Source: Demequina maris | GTDB lineage: Bacteria; Actinomycetota; Actinomycetes; Actinomycetales; Demequinaceae | Assembly (NCBI RefSeq): GCF_000971155.1 | Contig: NZ_BBLX01000003.1 | Span: 186,001-250,000, forward strand | Reading direction: 5' to 3' | Length of the DNA: 64,000 nucleotides | Part shown: positions 25,935 through 36,602 of the stretch, piece by piece | Numbering within the stretch: the first letter of the stretch is position 1 | Layout of the letters: each line of letters opens with the position of its first letter | Notes under the pieces: generated by a model | Databases searched by the model: none | Told to the model about the DNA's origin: nothing | Seen by the model: only the letters and a program-made list of their open reading frames with translations | Position numbers and translations under genes: made by a program

Positions 25935-27602
25935 CTAGAGGCCCACCACCCCGTCGAAGCGCTCGAGGAAGCGCGCCATCTGACCGCGGTTCACCGAGAC
26001 CGTCGAGCGGAACGTGCCGTCGGCGAAGCCGTCGGCGATGCCCGCCTGCTGCATCCACACGATCGCCTCGTAGTTCGAGGCCGACGGGTCGACGTCCGCG
26101 AACGGCGAGTCGCCGGACAGGTCCACCGCAGGCTCGCCGGCGAGGCTGTACAGGAAGCGGGCCATGGTGCCGCGGGTGACCTTCGCCGTCGGCTTGTACG
26201 ATTCACCGCCGTCGAAGCCCGCTGCGTGACCCTCCTGGACCAGCCAGTAGATCGCCTCGTAGTTACCCGCATCCGCGGACACGTCGGCGAACGGCGACTC
26301 GGCGGGAGCGTCGACTGCCGGCGAGCCCACGTAGCGGTAGATGAAGCGCGCCATCTGCGCGCGGTTCACTGCGTTCGTGGGACGGTACGTGCCGTCCGCG
26401 TAGCCGTCCGCCAGGCCGTTCTGGTGCATCCAGGAGACCGCGGCGAAGTTCGAGGCACCCTCGGTGACGTCGCTGAAGTACTGGCAGGCACCGGGCGCGG
26501 CCACCGTGAAGTCGTAGCGGTACTGCTTCTTGACCTGGCGGCTGCCGTCCGAGACGACCGTGTAGTCGCCGGGCTCGAGACCCTCGAGCTCCAGGGTCGC
26601 GGTCTCACCGGCCGCGACCTCGGCGAACACCACGATCTCGCCGGGCGCGCCGGTGGTGCCGTCCGCGTAGTAGAACGTCTCGTCGGTGCCGCCGCCGCCG
26701 TCACCGAGGCTCTTCACCTGGAACGCGCGGTCCGTGTCGGTCCAGTACGGCGTGACGGTGTAGGAGAAGCCTCCATCGGCGTCGCAGGTCGCGTCGAAGG
26801 ACTCGGCGGTGTAGACGCCGGCGCCCTCGGTGGGGCGGTCCTCGTTCATGAGGACGTTGTCGATGGGCAGCTCGTCGAAACCGTTCGCCACAACCCAGCC
26901 GTAGCGGTTGCCGCCGACGGTGTCTCCGATGACGTCGGAAGCATTCGAGAGAGTCCAGGTGTGGAGCACCTCTCCGGCGGCATCCGCGACCGAGATGTCG
27001 ACGGACAGGACACCGTCGGAGTCGGTGAACTCGTGGCGGACGGTGTACCAGCCGGACTCGGAGATCTCATAGGTGTCACCCTTGAGCTCCGCCACGTCGA
27101 CGCCCTTGCGGCCCGAGTTGTTCGAGGCGCTGAGGGTCCAGGTGCCGTCGCCCGCGGACTGCGCGTGAAGGACGTAGTCGCGCAGGTGGCTCCCGTCGGC
27201 CTTGTTCGCCGCGACCGACCAGTCGAACTGATTGAGGGCGCCGCCGGTGTCGACCTCGGTGTCGAGGTAGAAGTCAGCGCTGGTGAACCAGCCGCCGTCG
27301 GGGAACGCGGTGGTGTACCCGCCGAACTTCGTGAAGCGGCTGAGGCTCGCGGTGTTGCTCGCCTCGACCATGCCGTAGTAGTTGCCCGAGGCCGCCGCGA
27401 TGGAGCTGGTCCGGACGTTCGACTCGGCGACTCCGGACATGCCCTCGAGGCTGGCCGCGGACTCGAAGCCGTAGAGCGCCGAACCCGGCGCATCCTCGTC
27501 GGTGGCGGCGGCGGCGGTAGCCGTCAGGACGCTGGCGCTCAGCGCCATCAGCGCGGCGCCGGCGATCGCGCGCGGCGCGCTCTGCGAGGTGGTGATCCCC
27601 AT
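25935..27602 (-). CDS. Secreted protein with three C-terminal SLH-like repeats (3)
   Basis: 555 residues from MGITTSQSAPRAIAGAALMA, with GAGAGGAA upstream; earlier in-frame ATGs lie in sequence with no signal peptide. After the signal peptide comes a domain with ADFYLDTEVDTGG, GWYTVRHEFTDSDGVLSVDISVADAAGE and GGNRYGWVVANG, clearly homologous to the second domain of the previous gene. A ~100-residue Ig-like module with two cysteines follows (CDADGGFSYTVTPYWTDTD), then three SLH-like units, the middle one divergent (GYDGGESYKPTAKVTRGTMARFLYS). Genes 2 and 3 look like partial duplicates. Confidence 0.8.
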   Translation of the reverse strand: MGITTSQSAPRAIAGAALMALSASVLTATAAAATDEDAPGSALYGFESAASLEGMSGVAESNVRTSSIAAASGNYYGMVEASNTASLSRFTKFGGYTTAFPDGGWFTSADFYLDTEVDTGGALNQFDWSVAANKADGSHLRDYVLHAQSAGDGTWTLSASNNSGRKGVDVAELKGDTYEISESGWYTVRHEFTDSDGVLSVDISVADAAGEVLHTWTLSNASDVIGDTVGGNRYGWVVANGFDELPIDNVLMNEDRPTEGAGVYTAESFDATCDADGGFSYTVTPYWTDTDRAFQVKSLGDGGGGTDETFYYADGTTGAPGEIVVFAEVAAGETATLELEGLEPGDYTVVSDGSRQVKKQYRYDFTVAAPGACQYFSDVTEGASNFAAVSWMHQNGLADGYADGTYRPTNAVNRAQMARFIYRYVGSPAVDAPAESPFADVSADAGNYEAIYWLVQEGHAAGFDGGESYKPTAKVTRGTMARFLYSLAGEPAVDLSGDSPFADVDPSASNYEAIVWMQQAGIADGFADGTFRSTVSVNRGQMARFLERFDGVVGL

Positions 27603-27689
27603 GAGTTCCTCTCGAACCGTGCGAAGGACCGCGCACCCCGAGGCAGGAAGGCGGCACGACGCGTAGATGTGACGAGAAGACGATAAGCC

Positions 27690-27722
27690 GACATAACGGC
27701 ATTCAATGCCTAAATGGCACGG
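27690..27722 (-). promoter_or_regulatory. Overlapping palindromes upstream of the third SLH gene
   Basis: GGCATTCAATGCC (27698-27710) and TGCCTAAATGGCA (27707-27719) overlap and sit just upstream of TTATGT on the minus strand. This matches the TGCCA..TGGCA / TATGT arrangement upstream of the second SLH gene. A common regulator or a shared promoter is likely; neither is proven. Confidence 0.4.
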
Positions 27723-27768
27723 GAGCGCCCGAACGTGACCAAAGCCACACTTGCGCGAGCACAAGGAT

Positions 27769-28689
27769 TCAGAGCATGACAGTGGCGAAGGTCCCGACCT
27801 CGCGGAAGCCCACCGCGTCGTACGCGCGGATCGCGACCGGGTTGAAGTCGTTGACGTAGAGGCTGACCGTGGGCGCGAGCTGCACCCGCACCGCGTCGAT
27901 CACGGCGCCGAGACCGGCGCGCGCGAGCCCTCGGCCGCGCAGGTCGGGGTGCACCCACACGCCCTGGAGCTGCGCGACATCGCCGCCGAGCGCGCCCACC
28001 TCCGCCTTGAACACCACCTGGCGCGTGCCGTCCACCACGCCCATCTGCACGTATGAGCGTCCCGCCCGCACCAGGTAGCGCAGCCGCTCCTCGTATCCCG
28101 CGCGGCCGTGCCGCATCGGGTCGTAGCCGACCTCGCCGATGAACATGTGCACGCACGCGGGCAGCAGCAGGTCGTAGTCGTCCAGCGTGGCGCGCCGCAC
28201 GGCCTCGAGGTCGAGGCCCGACGCATCGATCCCGGCGACGCGGCGGGGCTCGTGGTCGATCGCCATCGACACCTGGCGGGCGCGCACCTCGCGCGCGGGG
28301 CCCCACCACGGCTCGACCCTCCCCCACAGGTCGAGGGTGACGTCCGCCGGGCCCACCAGCGCCGCGGGACGAGTGAGCCGCGCGATGGCGCCCGCGGCGA
28401 CCTCGGCCCGCAGCGAGTCCTGGTCCTCGTCGTCGCCCTCCGGCAGCACGGCGGACAGGTTCGCGCCGTTCCACACGAGGCCGACGAGGCTCGAGTGCAG
28501 GCCCGAGCGCCGACGGACCCCCCACAGGGAGCCCGTCATGATGCCCGAGCCCCGCGCCGTCTCGAGGTGCATGAGCGGCACCACGTGCGCGACCGGGTCC
28601 CGGCGCGCGAGCGCGATGGCCGCGTCGAGGTCACGCCGCTGCAGGGGCGCCAGCGAGTGCTGGGCGCGCCTGAGCAGCGAGTCCGTCAT
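27769..28689 (-). CDS. GNAT-family N-acetyltransferase with DUF4081-type N-terminal domain
   Basis: 306 residues, ATG overlapping the ispG stop (ATGA). The N-terminal half ([39 protein letters not shown]) fits the DUF4081 domain, the C-terminal half is a GNAT fold with the acetyl-CoA loop [21 protein letters not shown] and the end [30 protein letters not shown]. Same position as the acetyltransferase behind dxr-rip1-gcpE in mycobacteria. Substrate unknown. Confidence 0.88.
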   Translation of the reverse strand: MTDSLLRRAQHSLAPLQRRDLDAAIALARRDPVAHVVPLMHLETARGSGIMTGSLWGVRRRSGLHSSLVGLVWNGANLSAVLPEGDDEDQDSLRAEVAAGAIARLTRPAALVGPADVTLDLWGRVEPWWGPAREVRARQVSMAIDHEPRRVAGIDASGLDLEAVRRATLDDYDLLLPACVHMFIGEVGYDPMRHGRAGYEERLRYLVRAGRSYVQMGVVDGTRQVVFKAEVGALGGDVAQLQGVWVHPDLRGRGLARAGLGAVIDAVRVQLAPTVSLYVNDFNPVAIRAYDAVGFREVGTFATVML

Positions 28690-29840
28690 GACGCAGCGAT
28701 CACCTCGGGCGCGGCGCCCTCGACGGGCTCCATGGTCTCGGCGATCTTCATCGCCTCCTCGATGAGGGTCTCGACGATGTCCTTCTCGGGCACGGTCTTG
28801 ATGACCTCGCCCTTGACGAAGATCTGGCCCTTGCCGTTGCCCGACGCCACGCCGAGGTCCGCCTCGCGCGCCTCGCCCGGACCGTTGACGACGCAGCCCA
28901 TCACGGCGACGCGCAGCGGCACCTCCATGCCCTCGAGGCCGGCGGTCACCTTCTCGGCGAGCTCGTACACGTCGACCTGCGCGCGTCCGCACGACGGGCA
29001 CGAGACGATCTCGAGCTTGCGCGGGCGCAGGTTGAGCGCCTGGAGGATCTGGATGCCGACCTTGACCTCCTCGACCGGAGGCGCGGACAGGGACACACGG
29101 ATGGTGTCGCCGATGCCCTGGCTGAGCAGCGCGCCGAAGGCGGTCGCGGACTTGATGGTGCCCTGGAAGGCGGGGCCGGCCTCGGTGACGCCGAGGTGCA
29201 GCGGCCAGTCGCCGCGCTCGGAGAGCATCTCGTAGGCGCGCACCATGACGACGGGGTCGTTGTGCTTGACGGAGATCTTGAAGTCGTGGAAGTCGTGCTC
29301 CTCGAAGAGGCTCGCCTCCCACACGGCGGACTCGACGAGCGCCTCGGGCGTGGGCTTGCCGTACTTCTCGAGAAGCCGCTTGTCGAGCGAGCCCGCGTTG
29401 ACGCCGATGCGGATCGACGTGCCGTGGTCCTTCGCGGCCTGCGCGATCTCCTTGACCTGGTCGTCGAAGCGCTTGATGTTGCCCGGGTTGACGCGGACCG
29501 CCGCGCAGCCGGCCTCGATCGCCGCGAAGACGTACTTGGGCTGGAAGTGGATGTCCGCGATCACGGGGATGTTGGACTTCTTCGCGATCGCGGGCAGCGC
29601 GTCCGCGTCGTCCTGTGTGGGGCACGCGACGCGCACGATGTCGCAGCCGGCCGCGGTGAGCTCCGCGATCTGCTGCAGCGTGGCGTTGATGTCGTGGGTC
29701 TTGGTGGTGGTCATCGACTGCACGCTGATGGGGGCGTCGCCGCCCACGTACACGTCGCCCACCTTGATCTTGCGGGTCTTGCGCCGCGGTGCGATCACGG
29801 GTGCGGGCATCGCGGGCATGCCGAGTCCGATGGCTGTCAC
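28686..29840 (-). CDS. ispG: 4-hydroxy-3-methylbut-2-enyl diphosphate synthase (flavodoxin) IspG
   Basis: 384 residues from a GTG ([25 protein letters not shown]), with GGGAGA upstream. TIM-barrel part contains [20 protein letters not shown] and DIHFQP; the 4Fe-4S domain has CPSCGR and [14 protein letters not shown], so the three ligand cysteines and the glutamate are in place. Penultimate step of the non-mevalonate isoprenoid pathway; dxr, the pathway's second enzyme, is two genes upstream. Confidence 0.96.
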   Translation of the reverse strand: MTAIGLGMPAMPAPVIAPRRKTRKIKVGDVYVGGDAPISVQSMTTTKTHDINATLQQIAELTAAGCDIVRVACPTQDDADALPAIAKKSNIPVIADIHFQPKYVFAAIEAGCAAVRVNPGNIKRFDDQVKEIAQAAKDHGTSIRIGVNAGSLDKRLLEKYGKPTPEALVESAVWEASLFEEHDFHDFKISVKHNDPVVMVRAYEMLSERGDWPLHLGVTEAGPAFQGTIKSATAFGALLSQGIGDTIRVSLSAPPVEEVKVGIQILQALNLRPRKLEIVSCPSCGRAQVDVYELAEKVTAGLEGMEVPLRVAVMGCVVNGPGEAREADLGVASGNGKGQIFVKGEVIKTVPEKDIVETLIEEAMKIAETMEPVEGAAPEVIAAS

Positions 29841-29877
29841 GTTGTCAGTATCTCCCAAGGTTCGTGCGGTTCCGCCG

Positions 29878-31191
29878 TCACACCACGCTGACGGGCGCGA
29901 CGATGTCCGCGTAGATGAGGATGACGCCCATGGCAAGGAGCAGGGCGAAGACGCCGTAGGCGAGGGGCATCATGCGGGCCACGTCGACGGGCGCCGGCCG
30001 CGGCAGGCCGCGCACGCGCGCCCAGCCGTTCTTGATGCCCTGCCAGAAGGCGGAGGCGATGTGCCCGCCGTCCAGCGGGACGAGCGGGATCATGTTGAAG
30101 GCGAAGAGCGCGAGGTTGAGGCTGCCCAGCAGCATCAGCATGTCGACGACCTTGTCGCCGATCGAGTAGCCGTCGACGTCCGCGCTCGAGATCTCGCCCG
30201 CGACGCGGCCCACGCCGACGAGGCCCATGACCGAGTCGGTGGTGCGCTCCTCGAGCCCGAGCGACGCGCGGGCCACGTGGTAGACGTTCTCCGGCAGATG
30301 CCAGATGACGTCCGCCGTCGCGCCGAGCACGTAGCCGGTGTACTCGACGCCGGCCCCGATCCCCTGGCGCTGCGTCTCCGTGATCGGCGCGATGCCCATG
30401 TAGCCGACCTCCTCGGTGACGACCTCGCCGTCGGCGTCGGTCACCACCGCGCCGGAGTCGTCGTACACCGCGCGCTCGTGCAGGGCCGGAGTGAGCGGCA
30501 CCTCGACGGTCGCGCCGTCGCGCTGGACCGTGAGGACGACCTCCTCGCCCGGGCGGGCGGCGACGTAGTCGGTGAAGGTCTCCCAGTCGGAGACCGGGGT
30601 GCCGTCGACCGCGGTCACGGTGTCGCCGGCCTCGAGGCCGGCCTCGGAGGCCGGGGAGGCGGGGTCGCCGGCCGCGCAGTCCGATGCGCCTGCCGCCGGC
30701 ACGCACGCCGTCACCTGCGACACGGTGAGCGTCGGGTGGCCGGGGGTGCCGACGAGGAACAGGATCCCGGTGAACAGCAGGATGGCGATGACGAGGTTGA
30801 CGAACGGGCCGCCGAACATCACGATCGCCTTGCGCCACCACGTGAGGTGGTAGAAGGCGCGGTGGTCCTCGCCCGGCTGGATCTCCTCGACCGAAGCCTC
30901 GCGGGTGTCCGCGATGAGCTGCGCGACGCGCCCGGTGCCGCGCACCGGCTTGACGGCCTCGGCCGGCGGGATCATGCCGACGAGCTTGACGTAGCCGCCG
31001 AGCGGGATCGCCTTGACGCCGTACTCGGTCTCCCTGCCGCGGCGCGACCACAGCGTGGGCCCGAAGCCCACGAAGTACTCGCTCACCCGCACGCCGAAGC
31101 GCTTGGCGGGGATCATGTGACCGAGCTCGTGGAGCGCGATCGAGATGAGCAGCCCCACGAGCAGGACGACCCACCCGATGACCTCAGCCAT
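29878..31191 (-). CDS. Site-2 protease, M50 family (RseP/Rip1 type)
   Basis: 437 residues, preceded by AGGAGA. First helix has the zinc motif [15 protein letters not shown] (HExxH) near residues 20-34; a PDZ domain lies around 175-245 ([23 protein letters not shown]); the last helices carry LVPLDGGHI, the LDG motif with the third zinc ligand. Intramembrane protease that in mycobacteria (Rip1) cleaves anti-sigma factors and cell-wall proteins. Between dxr and ispG as in that group. Confidence 0.94.
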   Translation of the reverse strand: MAEVIGWVVLLVGLLISIALHELGHMIPAKRFGVRVSEYFVGFGPTLWSRRGRETEYGVKAIPLGGYVKLVGMIPPAEAVKPVRGTGRVAQLIADTREASVEEIQPGEDHRAFYHLTWWRKAIVMFGGPFVNLVIAILLFTGILFLVGTPGHPTLTVSQVTACVPAAGASDCAAGDPASPASEAGLEAGDTVTAVDGTPVSDWETFTDYVAARPGEEVVLTVQRDGATVEVPLTPALHERAVYDDSGAVVTDADGEVVTEEVGYMGIAPITETQRQGIGAGVEYTGYVLGATADVIWHLPENVYHVARASLGLEERTTDSVMGLVGVGRVAGEISSADVDGYSIGDKVVDMLMLLGSLNLALFAFNMIPLVPLDGGHIASAFWQGIKNGWARVRGLPRPAPVDVARMMPLAYGVFALLLAMGVILIYADIVAPVSVV

Positions 31192-31196
31192 GTCTC

Positions 31197-32351
31197 CTAC
31201 CTTCTCACTCCGGCGATGGCGGCCCGCGCGTGGGCGCGCGCCCACGCCTCCGCGCGGTCGACCTCGTCGAGGGTGACCTCCGCAGGGGCGCTGTACTCCT
31301 CGACAACGCGCCGGACCGTGTCCACGATCCCGAGGAACGGCAGCTCCCCGTCGACGAAGGCCTGCACGCACTCCTCGTTCGCGGCGTTGAACACGGCCGG
31401 GTGGAGGGACGATGCGGCCATCGCCGCGCGCATGAGGCGGATCGCGGGGAACGCGTCCTCGTCGAGCGGCTCGAACGTCCACGCCTGCGCGTGGGTCCAG
31501 TCGAGGCGCGGCGCGACGTCCGCGAGGCGCTCGGGCCAGCTCAGCCCCAGCGCGATCGGCAGCCGCATGTCGGGCGGGGAGGCCTGCGCGATGGTCGCGC
31601 CGTCGATGAACTCGACCATCGAGTGGACGATCGACTGCGGATGCACGACCACGTCGATGCGGTCCATCGGGATGTCGAACAGCAGGTGCGCCTCGGCGAC
31701 CTCGAGCGCCTTGTTGACCATCGACGCGGAGTTGATGGTGACGACCGGGCCCATGTCCCAGTTGGGGTGCGCGAGCGCGTCGGCCGGCGTGACGGCGGCC
31801 AGCGACGCGCGGCTGCGGCCCCGGAACGCGCCGCCCGAGGCCGTCACCACGAGGCGCCGGACCTCGCCGTGGCTGCCGGAGCGCAGCGACTGCGCGAGCG
31901 CGGAATGCTCGGAGTCCACCGGGACGATCTGGTCGTCGCGCTGCTTCGCGGCGTGCACCAGCGCGCCGCCGGCGACGAGCGACTCCTTGTTGGCGAGCGC
32001 GAGCGTGGAGCCCGACTCGAGCGCGGCGAGCGTGGGCCGCAGGCCCACCGAGCCGGTCATGCCGTTGAGCACGACGTCGGCGCCGAGGCGCGCGGCCTCG
32101 ACCACCGCATCGGCCCCGCCCCGCACCTCGATGCCCGGGAGGGCCTCGGCGATCGCGGGGACGACGTCCTCGCGCGCGACGGCGACGTACCGGGGACGAT
32201 GCGCGCGGGCCTGGGCGACGATCGCGTCGGGGTCGGAGCCGCCGGCGGCGAGCGCGACCACCTCGAGGCGGTCGGGGTGGCGCGCGACGACGTCGAGGGC
32301 CTGGGTGCCGATCGATCCGGTCGACCCCAGCAGCGAGACGGTGCGGGTCAT
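31197..32351 (-). CDS. dxr: 1-deoxy-D-xylulose-5-phosphate reductoisomerase
   Basis: 384 residues. NADPH-binding GSTGSIGTQALDVV near 9-22, metal-site PVDSEHSALAQSL and the flexible loop region SGGAFRGRSRA, ending in a helical domain with HPAVFNAANEECVQAF. Start ATG overlaps the stop of the DivIVA-like gene (ATGA). Commits carbon to the non-mevalonate isoprenoid pathway. Confidence 0.96.
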   Translation of the reverse strand: MTRTVSLLGSTGSIGTQALDVVARHPDRLEVVALAAGGSDPDAIVAQARAHRPRYVAVAREDVVPAIAEALPGIEVRGGADAVVEAARLGADVVLNGMTGSVGLRPTLAALESGSTLALANKESLVAGGALVHAAKQRDDQIVPVDSEHSALAQSLRSGSHGEVRRLVVTASGGAFRGRSRASLAAVTPADALAHPNWDMGPVVTINSASMVNKALEVAEAHLLFDIPMDRIDVVVHPQSIVHSMVEFIDGATIAQASPPDMRLPIALGLSWPERLADVAPRLDWTHAQAWTFEPLDEDAFPAIRLMRAAMAASSLHPAVFNAANEECVQAFVDGELPFLGIVDTVRRVVEEYSAPAEVTLDEVDRAEAWARAHARAAIAGVRR

Positions 32352-32911
32352 CCCTCGGTGACGCCGAGCAGGATGTCGACCATGCGCGCGAGGAAGGCGT
32401 CGACGGTGGCCTCGTCGTACGCGCGCGAGCCGTGGGCGGTGCGGAACGTGGCGCCGCGGACCTCGTCGGCCGAGAGCGGCGCGCCGCGGTCGAAGAAGGC
32501 GGTGACGCGGGTGAGCAGGTCGTCGACGTCGCTCGCGCGGTAGCCGGACGAGACGGCGCCCGGGTGCGCGAAGCGCTCCCCGGCGGGGCGTCGCAGGCGC
32601 GGGTAGAGCGTCTGCGCACGCTGCGCGAGCTCCTGCATCCACGCGTCCTGGCCGTTGGTGCGCACATACGCCTCGCGCTGACGGCCCACGAAGGCCGCCT
32701 CGAGGCGGTCGAGCGCGGAGTCGACCGCGGCGGTGTCGTAGCCGCCGTGCTTGAGGTCGAAGGCCGTCCGACGGACGTCGAGCGGGGCGAGCTCCGTGTC
32801 GGGCTCGGTCGGCCGCTCGTACGCGGAGCGTGCCTTGTCGAAGAACTCCTCGACCTGCGTGGGGTGGTACCCGAACTTGAGCGAGCCCACCTTGGGGAAC
32901 AGGGTCGTCAT
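32348..32911 (-). CDS. DivIVA-domain protein
   Basis: 187 residues. Three short DivIVA-type motifs: FGYHPTQVEEFFDKARSAYE near the N-terminus, FDLKHGGYDTAAVDSALDRLEAAF, and SSGYRASDVDDLLTRVTAFFDRG with RTAHGSRAYDEATVDAFLARMVDIL. No long coiled coil as in Wag31, so it is a compact relative. Often found between rlmN and dxr in actinobacteria. Start shares TGATG with the rlmN stop. Role in cell-pole or septum organisation is only suggested by the family. Confidence 0.85.
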   Translation of the reverse strand: MTTLFPKVGSLKFGYHPTQVEEFFDKARSAYERPTEPDTELAPLDVRRTAFDLKHGGYDTAAVDSALDRLEAAFVGRQREAYVRTNGQDAWMQELAQRAQTLYPRLRRPAGERFAHPGAVSSGYRASDVDDLLTRVTAFFDRGAPLSADEVRGATFRTAHGSRAYDEATVDAFLARMVDILLGVTEG

Positions 32912-34023
32912 CACCTCTCCTTGATGGCCAGCTGGCCGCACGCGCCGTCGATGTCGCTTCCCCGAGTATCCCTGATGGTGGTCGGGATCCCGTGCATCCG
33001 GAGGATGCGGACGAACTCCTGCTCGACCTTCGGGTCGGACGCGGTCCACTTCGAGCCCGGCGTCGGGTTGAGCGGGATGGGGTTGATGTGGACCCACCCG
33101 TCGCCGCGGGCGTTGAGCTTCTTCGCGAGCAGCTCGGCGCGGTGGGCGTGGTCGTTGATGTCGCGGATCAGCGCGTACTCGATGCTGACGCGGCGGCCGG
33201 TCGCGTCGAAGTAGCGGCGCGCCGCGTCGAGCGCCTCGTCGACCTTCCAGCGGGCGTTGATCGGGACGAGCTCGTCGCGCAGCTCGTCGTCGGGCGCGTG
33301 GAGGCTGAGCGCGAGCGTGACGGGGATGCCCTCGGACGCGAGGCGGTCGATGCCGGTCACCAGGCCGACCGTCGAGACGGTCACGTGGCGGGCCGACAGG
33401 CCGAAGCCCTCCGGCGGCGGGCTCGTGAGCGCGCGCACCGCGGTGATGACCGCCGCGTAGTTCGCGAGCGGCTCGCCCATGCCCATGAACACGACGTTCG
33501 ACAGGCGCACCGGGTCGCCGCCGAGCTCGCCGTCGCGCGCCTGGCGCGCCGCGAGGCGCACCTGCTCGATGATCTCGCCGGCCGACAGGTTGCGGGTGAG
33601 GCCCATCTGGCCGGTCGCGCAGAACGGGCAGGCCATGCCGCAGCCGGCCTGGCTGGTCACGCACAGGGTCGCGCGGTCCGGGTACTTCATCAGCACGGAC
33701 TCGACCTTGGCGTGGTCGATGAGGTTCCACAGCGTCTTCACGGTCGCGCCGTCGTCCGCGCTCAGCTGCGTCACCTTGGTGAGCAGCGGCGGGAACAGCT
33801 CGCCCACGAGCGAGTCGCGCGCGGCAGCAGGCAGGTCGGTCATGTCGTCCGCGTCGACCGTGAGGTGGTCGTAGTAGTGCGTCGCGAGCTGCTTCGCGCG
33901 GAACGCGGGCTGGCCCAGCTGCTTGACCGCGTCGGCGCGCTCCGCGGGGTCGAGGTCCGTGAAGTGCCGCGGCGGCTTGCCCCGGCGCGGCTGGAGCATG
34001 GGCAGGGTCGGAAGCGTCGTCAT
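32911..34023 (-). CDS. rlmN: 23S rRNA/tRNA adenine-C2 methyltransferase RlmN
   Basis: 370 residues. Radical SAM cluster motif [11 protein letters not shown] (CxxxCxxC) near residue 125, preceded by the N-terminal HhH-like domain, with [13 protein letters not shown] and the C-terminal catalytic cysteine in [12 protein letters not shown]. Methylates A2503 of 23S rRNA and A37 of some tRNAs. The stop overlaps the DivIVA-like start; its own start overlaps the cdsA stop. Confidence 0.96.
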   Translation of the reverse strand: MTTLPTLPMLQPRRGKPPRHFTDLDPAERADAVKQLGQPAFRAKQLATHYYDHLTVDADDMTDLPAAARDSLVGELFPPLLTKVTQLSADDGATVKTLWNLIDHAKVESVLMKYPDRATLCVTSQAGCGMACPFCATGQMGLTRNLSAGEIIEQVRLAARQARDGELGGDPVRLSNVVFMGMGEPLANYAAVITAVRALTSPPPEGFGLSARHVTVSTVGLVTGIDRLASEGIPVTLALSLHAPDDELRDELVPINARWKVDEALDAARRYFDATGRRVSIEYALIRDINDHAHRAELLAKKLNARGDGWVHINPIPLNPTPGSKWTASDPKVEQEFVRILRMHGIPTTIRDTRGSDIDGACGQLAIKER

Positions 34024-35180
34024 GAGGTCCCCAGGAGCAGTGCGAAGACGAGGTAGGCGACCGCGGCCGCCGGGAGCATCGAGTCGAGGCGGTCGAGCAC
34101 GCCGCCGTGACCCGGGATGGCGCTGGACATGTCCTTGACGGACAGGTCGCGCTTGAGGACCGACTCGGCGAGGTCGCCGAGCACGGCCGCGACGACCGCG
34201 GCGGCACCCACCGCGGCGCCGACCCACCACTGGCCGTCGAGCAGGATCGTGGCGAAGACCGAGGCGCCCGCGATGCCGAACACCGCGCCGCCGATCGCGC
34301 CCTCCCACGTCTTCTTGGGGCTCACGCGAGGAGCCAGTGGGCGTCGGCCGATGAGCATGCCGGTGAACAGCGCGAAGGTGTCGTTGAGGACCACCGCCGC
34401 GATGAGGATGAGGACGCGCTTCCACCCGTCGTCGGCGAGCTCGAGGAGCAGCATGAACGAGCCCAGGAAGGGGATCCACGTGAGGGTGAGGATGCCGACG
34501 AGCGAGTCGGACAGCGTGTTCTCGACGCGGTCGTCGACGATGCGCCACGCCGCGACGCCCGCGGCGGCCACCAGCAGGGCGACGACGAGGCCCTCTCCCC
34601 CGCCGTACCAGGTCGCGACGCCCATGCCGACCGTCGCCATGAGCACGGGCGCGAGCGACACGTGCATGCCGTGGCGCGCGAGCGCGTTGCGCCACTCGAT
34701 CACGGCGGCGATGCAGAAGCCGTAGATCGCGATCGCGAAGGCCAGCGGGTTCCACCACGCGGCGACGAGCGCGCCGACGGCGAGCACCACGCCCACGACG
34801 GTGGCGAGGCCGAGGTTGCGGCCCGCGCGCGAGGTCGGCGCCGGGACCGCCCCCTCCAGGGGGACGGACACGTCCACGGGGTCGACCGCATCGTCCTCTC
34901 CCGCGGTGTGCGGGACGGCGATCGACTCGGCGCGCGCGACCGCCTCGGCCACCTGCTCGGCGGCGTGCGGCGCGGGCGCGACGGCGGGCGAGGGCTCGAC
35001 CGCCGCATCGGCGGGGCCCGGCAGCTCGATCTCGCCGGTGGGCAGGCCGGGCGGCCAGGGGGTCCCGGGCGCGCGGTCGTCCGCGTTCTCCGGGTTCACC
35101 GGGGCGAACACGGGTCGGGCCGGCGCCGGGTCGTGCTCCGAGGTGTCGGGGTCCGCCTCGTGGCGGCGCCCCCACCTCAT
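34020..35180 (-). CDS. cdsA: Phosphatidate cytidylyltransferase
   Basis: 386 residues: about 115 N-terminal residues rich in Ala, Pro, Glu and Asp (cytoplasmic, probably disordered), then about eight transmembrane helices. Family signature at the end, [22 protein letters not shown], with [16 protein letters not shown] upstream. Makes CDP-diacylglycerol, the phospholipid precursor. In the usual frr-cdsA-rlmN order. Confidence 0.94.
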   Translation of the reverse strand: MRWGRRHEADPDTSEHDPAPARPVFAPVNPENADDRAPGTPWPPGLPTGEIELPGPADAAVEPSPAVAPAPHAAEQVAEAVARAESIAVPHTAGEDDAVDPVDVSVPLEGAVPAPTSRAGRNLGLATVVGVVLAVGALVAAWWNPLAFAIAIYGFCIAAVIEWRNALARHGMHVSLAPVLMATVGMGVATWYGGGEGLVVALLVAAAGVAAWRIVDDRVENTLSDSLVGILTLTWIPFLGSFMLLLELADDGWKRVLILIAAVVLNDTFALFTGMLIGRRPLAPRVSPKKTWEGAIGGAVFGIAGASVFATILLDGQWWVGAAVGAAAVVAAVLGDLAESVLKRDLSVKDMSSAIPGHGGVLDRLDSMLPAAAVAYLVFALLLGTS

Positions 35181-35211
35181 GAGACGCCCTGTCGCGCGGT
35201 CGCGTCAGGCA

Positions 35212-35769
35212 TCAGACCGCGAGCAGCTCGCTCTCCTTGTGCGCCAGGAGAGCATCGATGGCGTCGACGTGCTTCTTGGTGAGGCCGTCGAGCTCCTTCT
35301 CGGCACGCTGGCCCTCGTCCTCGCCGAAGTCGCCGTCCTTGACGCCGGCGTCGATCGCGTCCTTGGCCTTGCGGCGCATGTTGCGGACGGTCACGCGCGA
35401 CTCCTCGGCCTTGGTCTTGGCGAGCTTGACGTAGTCGCGGCGGCGCTCCTCGGTCAGCTGCGGGAGCACGACGCGCAGCACCGTGCCGTCGTCCGACGGG
35501 TTCACGCCCAGGTCCGAGTTCCGAAGCGCGGTCTCGATCTCCTTCTTCGCGCCCGCGTCGTAGGGCGCGATCACGACGGTGCGGGCCTCGGTCACGTTGA
35601 TGGACGCGAGCTGCTGCAGCGGCGTGGGCGCGCCGTAGTAGTCGACGGCGATGCTCGCGAACATCGCGGAGCTCGCCTGGCCCGTGCGGATCTTCGCGAA
35701 GTTGTCCTTCGCGACCTCGACCGCGTTGTCCATGTTCTCCTCGGCCTCGAGGAGGATCATCTCAGTCAC
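35212..35769 (-). CDS. frr: Ribosome recycling factor
   Basis: 185 residues, exactly the family length, with the triple-helix domain ([49 protein letters not shown]) and the beta/alpha domain [31 protein letters not shown]. Releases ribosomes after termination with EF-G. Just downstream of pyrH as in most bacteria. Confidence 0.97.
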   Translation of the reverse strand: MTEMILLEAEENMDNAVEVAKDNFAKIRTGQASSAMFASIAVDYYGAPTPLQQLASINVTEARTVVIAPYDAGAKKEIETALRNSDLGVNPSDDGTVLRVVLPQLTEERRRDYVKLAKTKAEESRVTVRNMRRKAKDAIDAGVKDGDFGEDEGQRAEKELDGLTKKHVDAIDALLAHKESELLAV

Positions 35770-35792
35770 GCTTGTCTCCTAACGGTGCGGCG

Positions 35793-36539
35793 TCAGGCCG
35801 TCACCAGGGTTCCGATTCTCTCACCGAGCAGCGCACGCGTCACATTTCCAGGCGTGTCGAGCCCGAACACCTGCATCGGCATGCGGTTGTCCATGGCGAG
35901 CGAGAACGCCGCGGCGTCCATCACCGCGAGGCGCTTCTGCAGCGCCTCCGCGTAGGTGACGTGCTCGAGCCGCTCCGCGTCGGGGTCCTTGCGCGGGTCC
36001 GCGGTGTAGACCGCGTCGACGCCGTTCTTGCCCATCAGCACCTCGGAGCACCGGGTCTCGAGGGCGCGCTGCAGGGACACCGTGTCGGTCGAGAAGTAGG
36101 GCATGCCCGCGCCGGCGCCGAAGATCACGACGCGGCCCTTCTCCATGTGGCGGATCGCGCGCAGCGGGATGTACGACTCGGCGACCTGGCCCATCGTGAT
36201 GGCGGTCTGCACGCGGGTCGCGACGCCGGCCTGCTCGAGGAAGTCCTGGAGCGCGAGCGCGTTCATCACGGTGCCGAGCATGCCCATGTAGTCGGCGCGG
36301 GCACGCTCCATGCCGCGCTCGGACAGCTCCGCGCCGCGGAAGAAGTTGCCGCCGCCCACGACGATGGCGACCTGCACGCCCTGACGGACCGCGTCGGCGA
36401 TCTCACGTGCGACCCGGCTGACCACGTCCGGGTCGAGGCCGAGCTTGCCTCCGCCGAACATCTCGCCGGAGAGCTTGAGAAGAACGCGACGCGCCGTCTG
36501 GGGCTCCGTGCCCGAAATCAGATCGCTGGTCTCGGACAA
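35793..36539 (-). CDS. pyrH: UMP kinase
   Basis: 248 residues if read from a TTG ([28 protein letters not shown]). A perfect AGGAGG lies six bases upstream of that TTG, while the ATG 36 bases further up has no such site, so TTG is the better start. Amino-acid-kinase fold with [49 protein letters not shown] and the UMP-binding loop. Converts UMP to UDP. Confidence 0.94.
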   Translation of the reverse strand: MSETSDLISGTEPQTARRVLLKLSGEMFGGGKLGLDPDVVSRVAREIADAVRQGVQVAIVVGGGNFFRGAELSERGMERARADYMGMLGTVMNALALQDFLEQAGVATRVQTAITMGQVAESYIPLRAIRHMEKGRVVIFGAGAGMPYFSTDTVSLQRALETRCSEVLMGKNGVDAVYTADPRKDPDAERLEHVTYAEALQKRLAVMDAAAFSLAMDNRMPMQVFGLDTPGNVTRALLGERIGTLVTA

Positions 36540-36602
36540 GGGATACCTCCTGACGGCGCGCCGCGCCTTGCTCAATATGTGGGGTTGGGGTTCAGGCTAG
36601 GC

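Noticed and set aside
36539-36575. An ATG start for pyrH 12 codons upstream
   Set aside because: The extra residues ([12 protein letters not shown]) cover the AGGAGG site that is ideally spaced for the TTG start, and they are not typical of UMP kinases.
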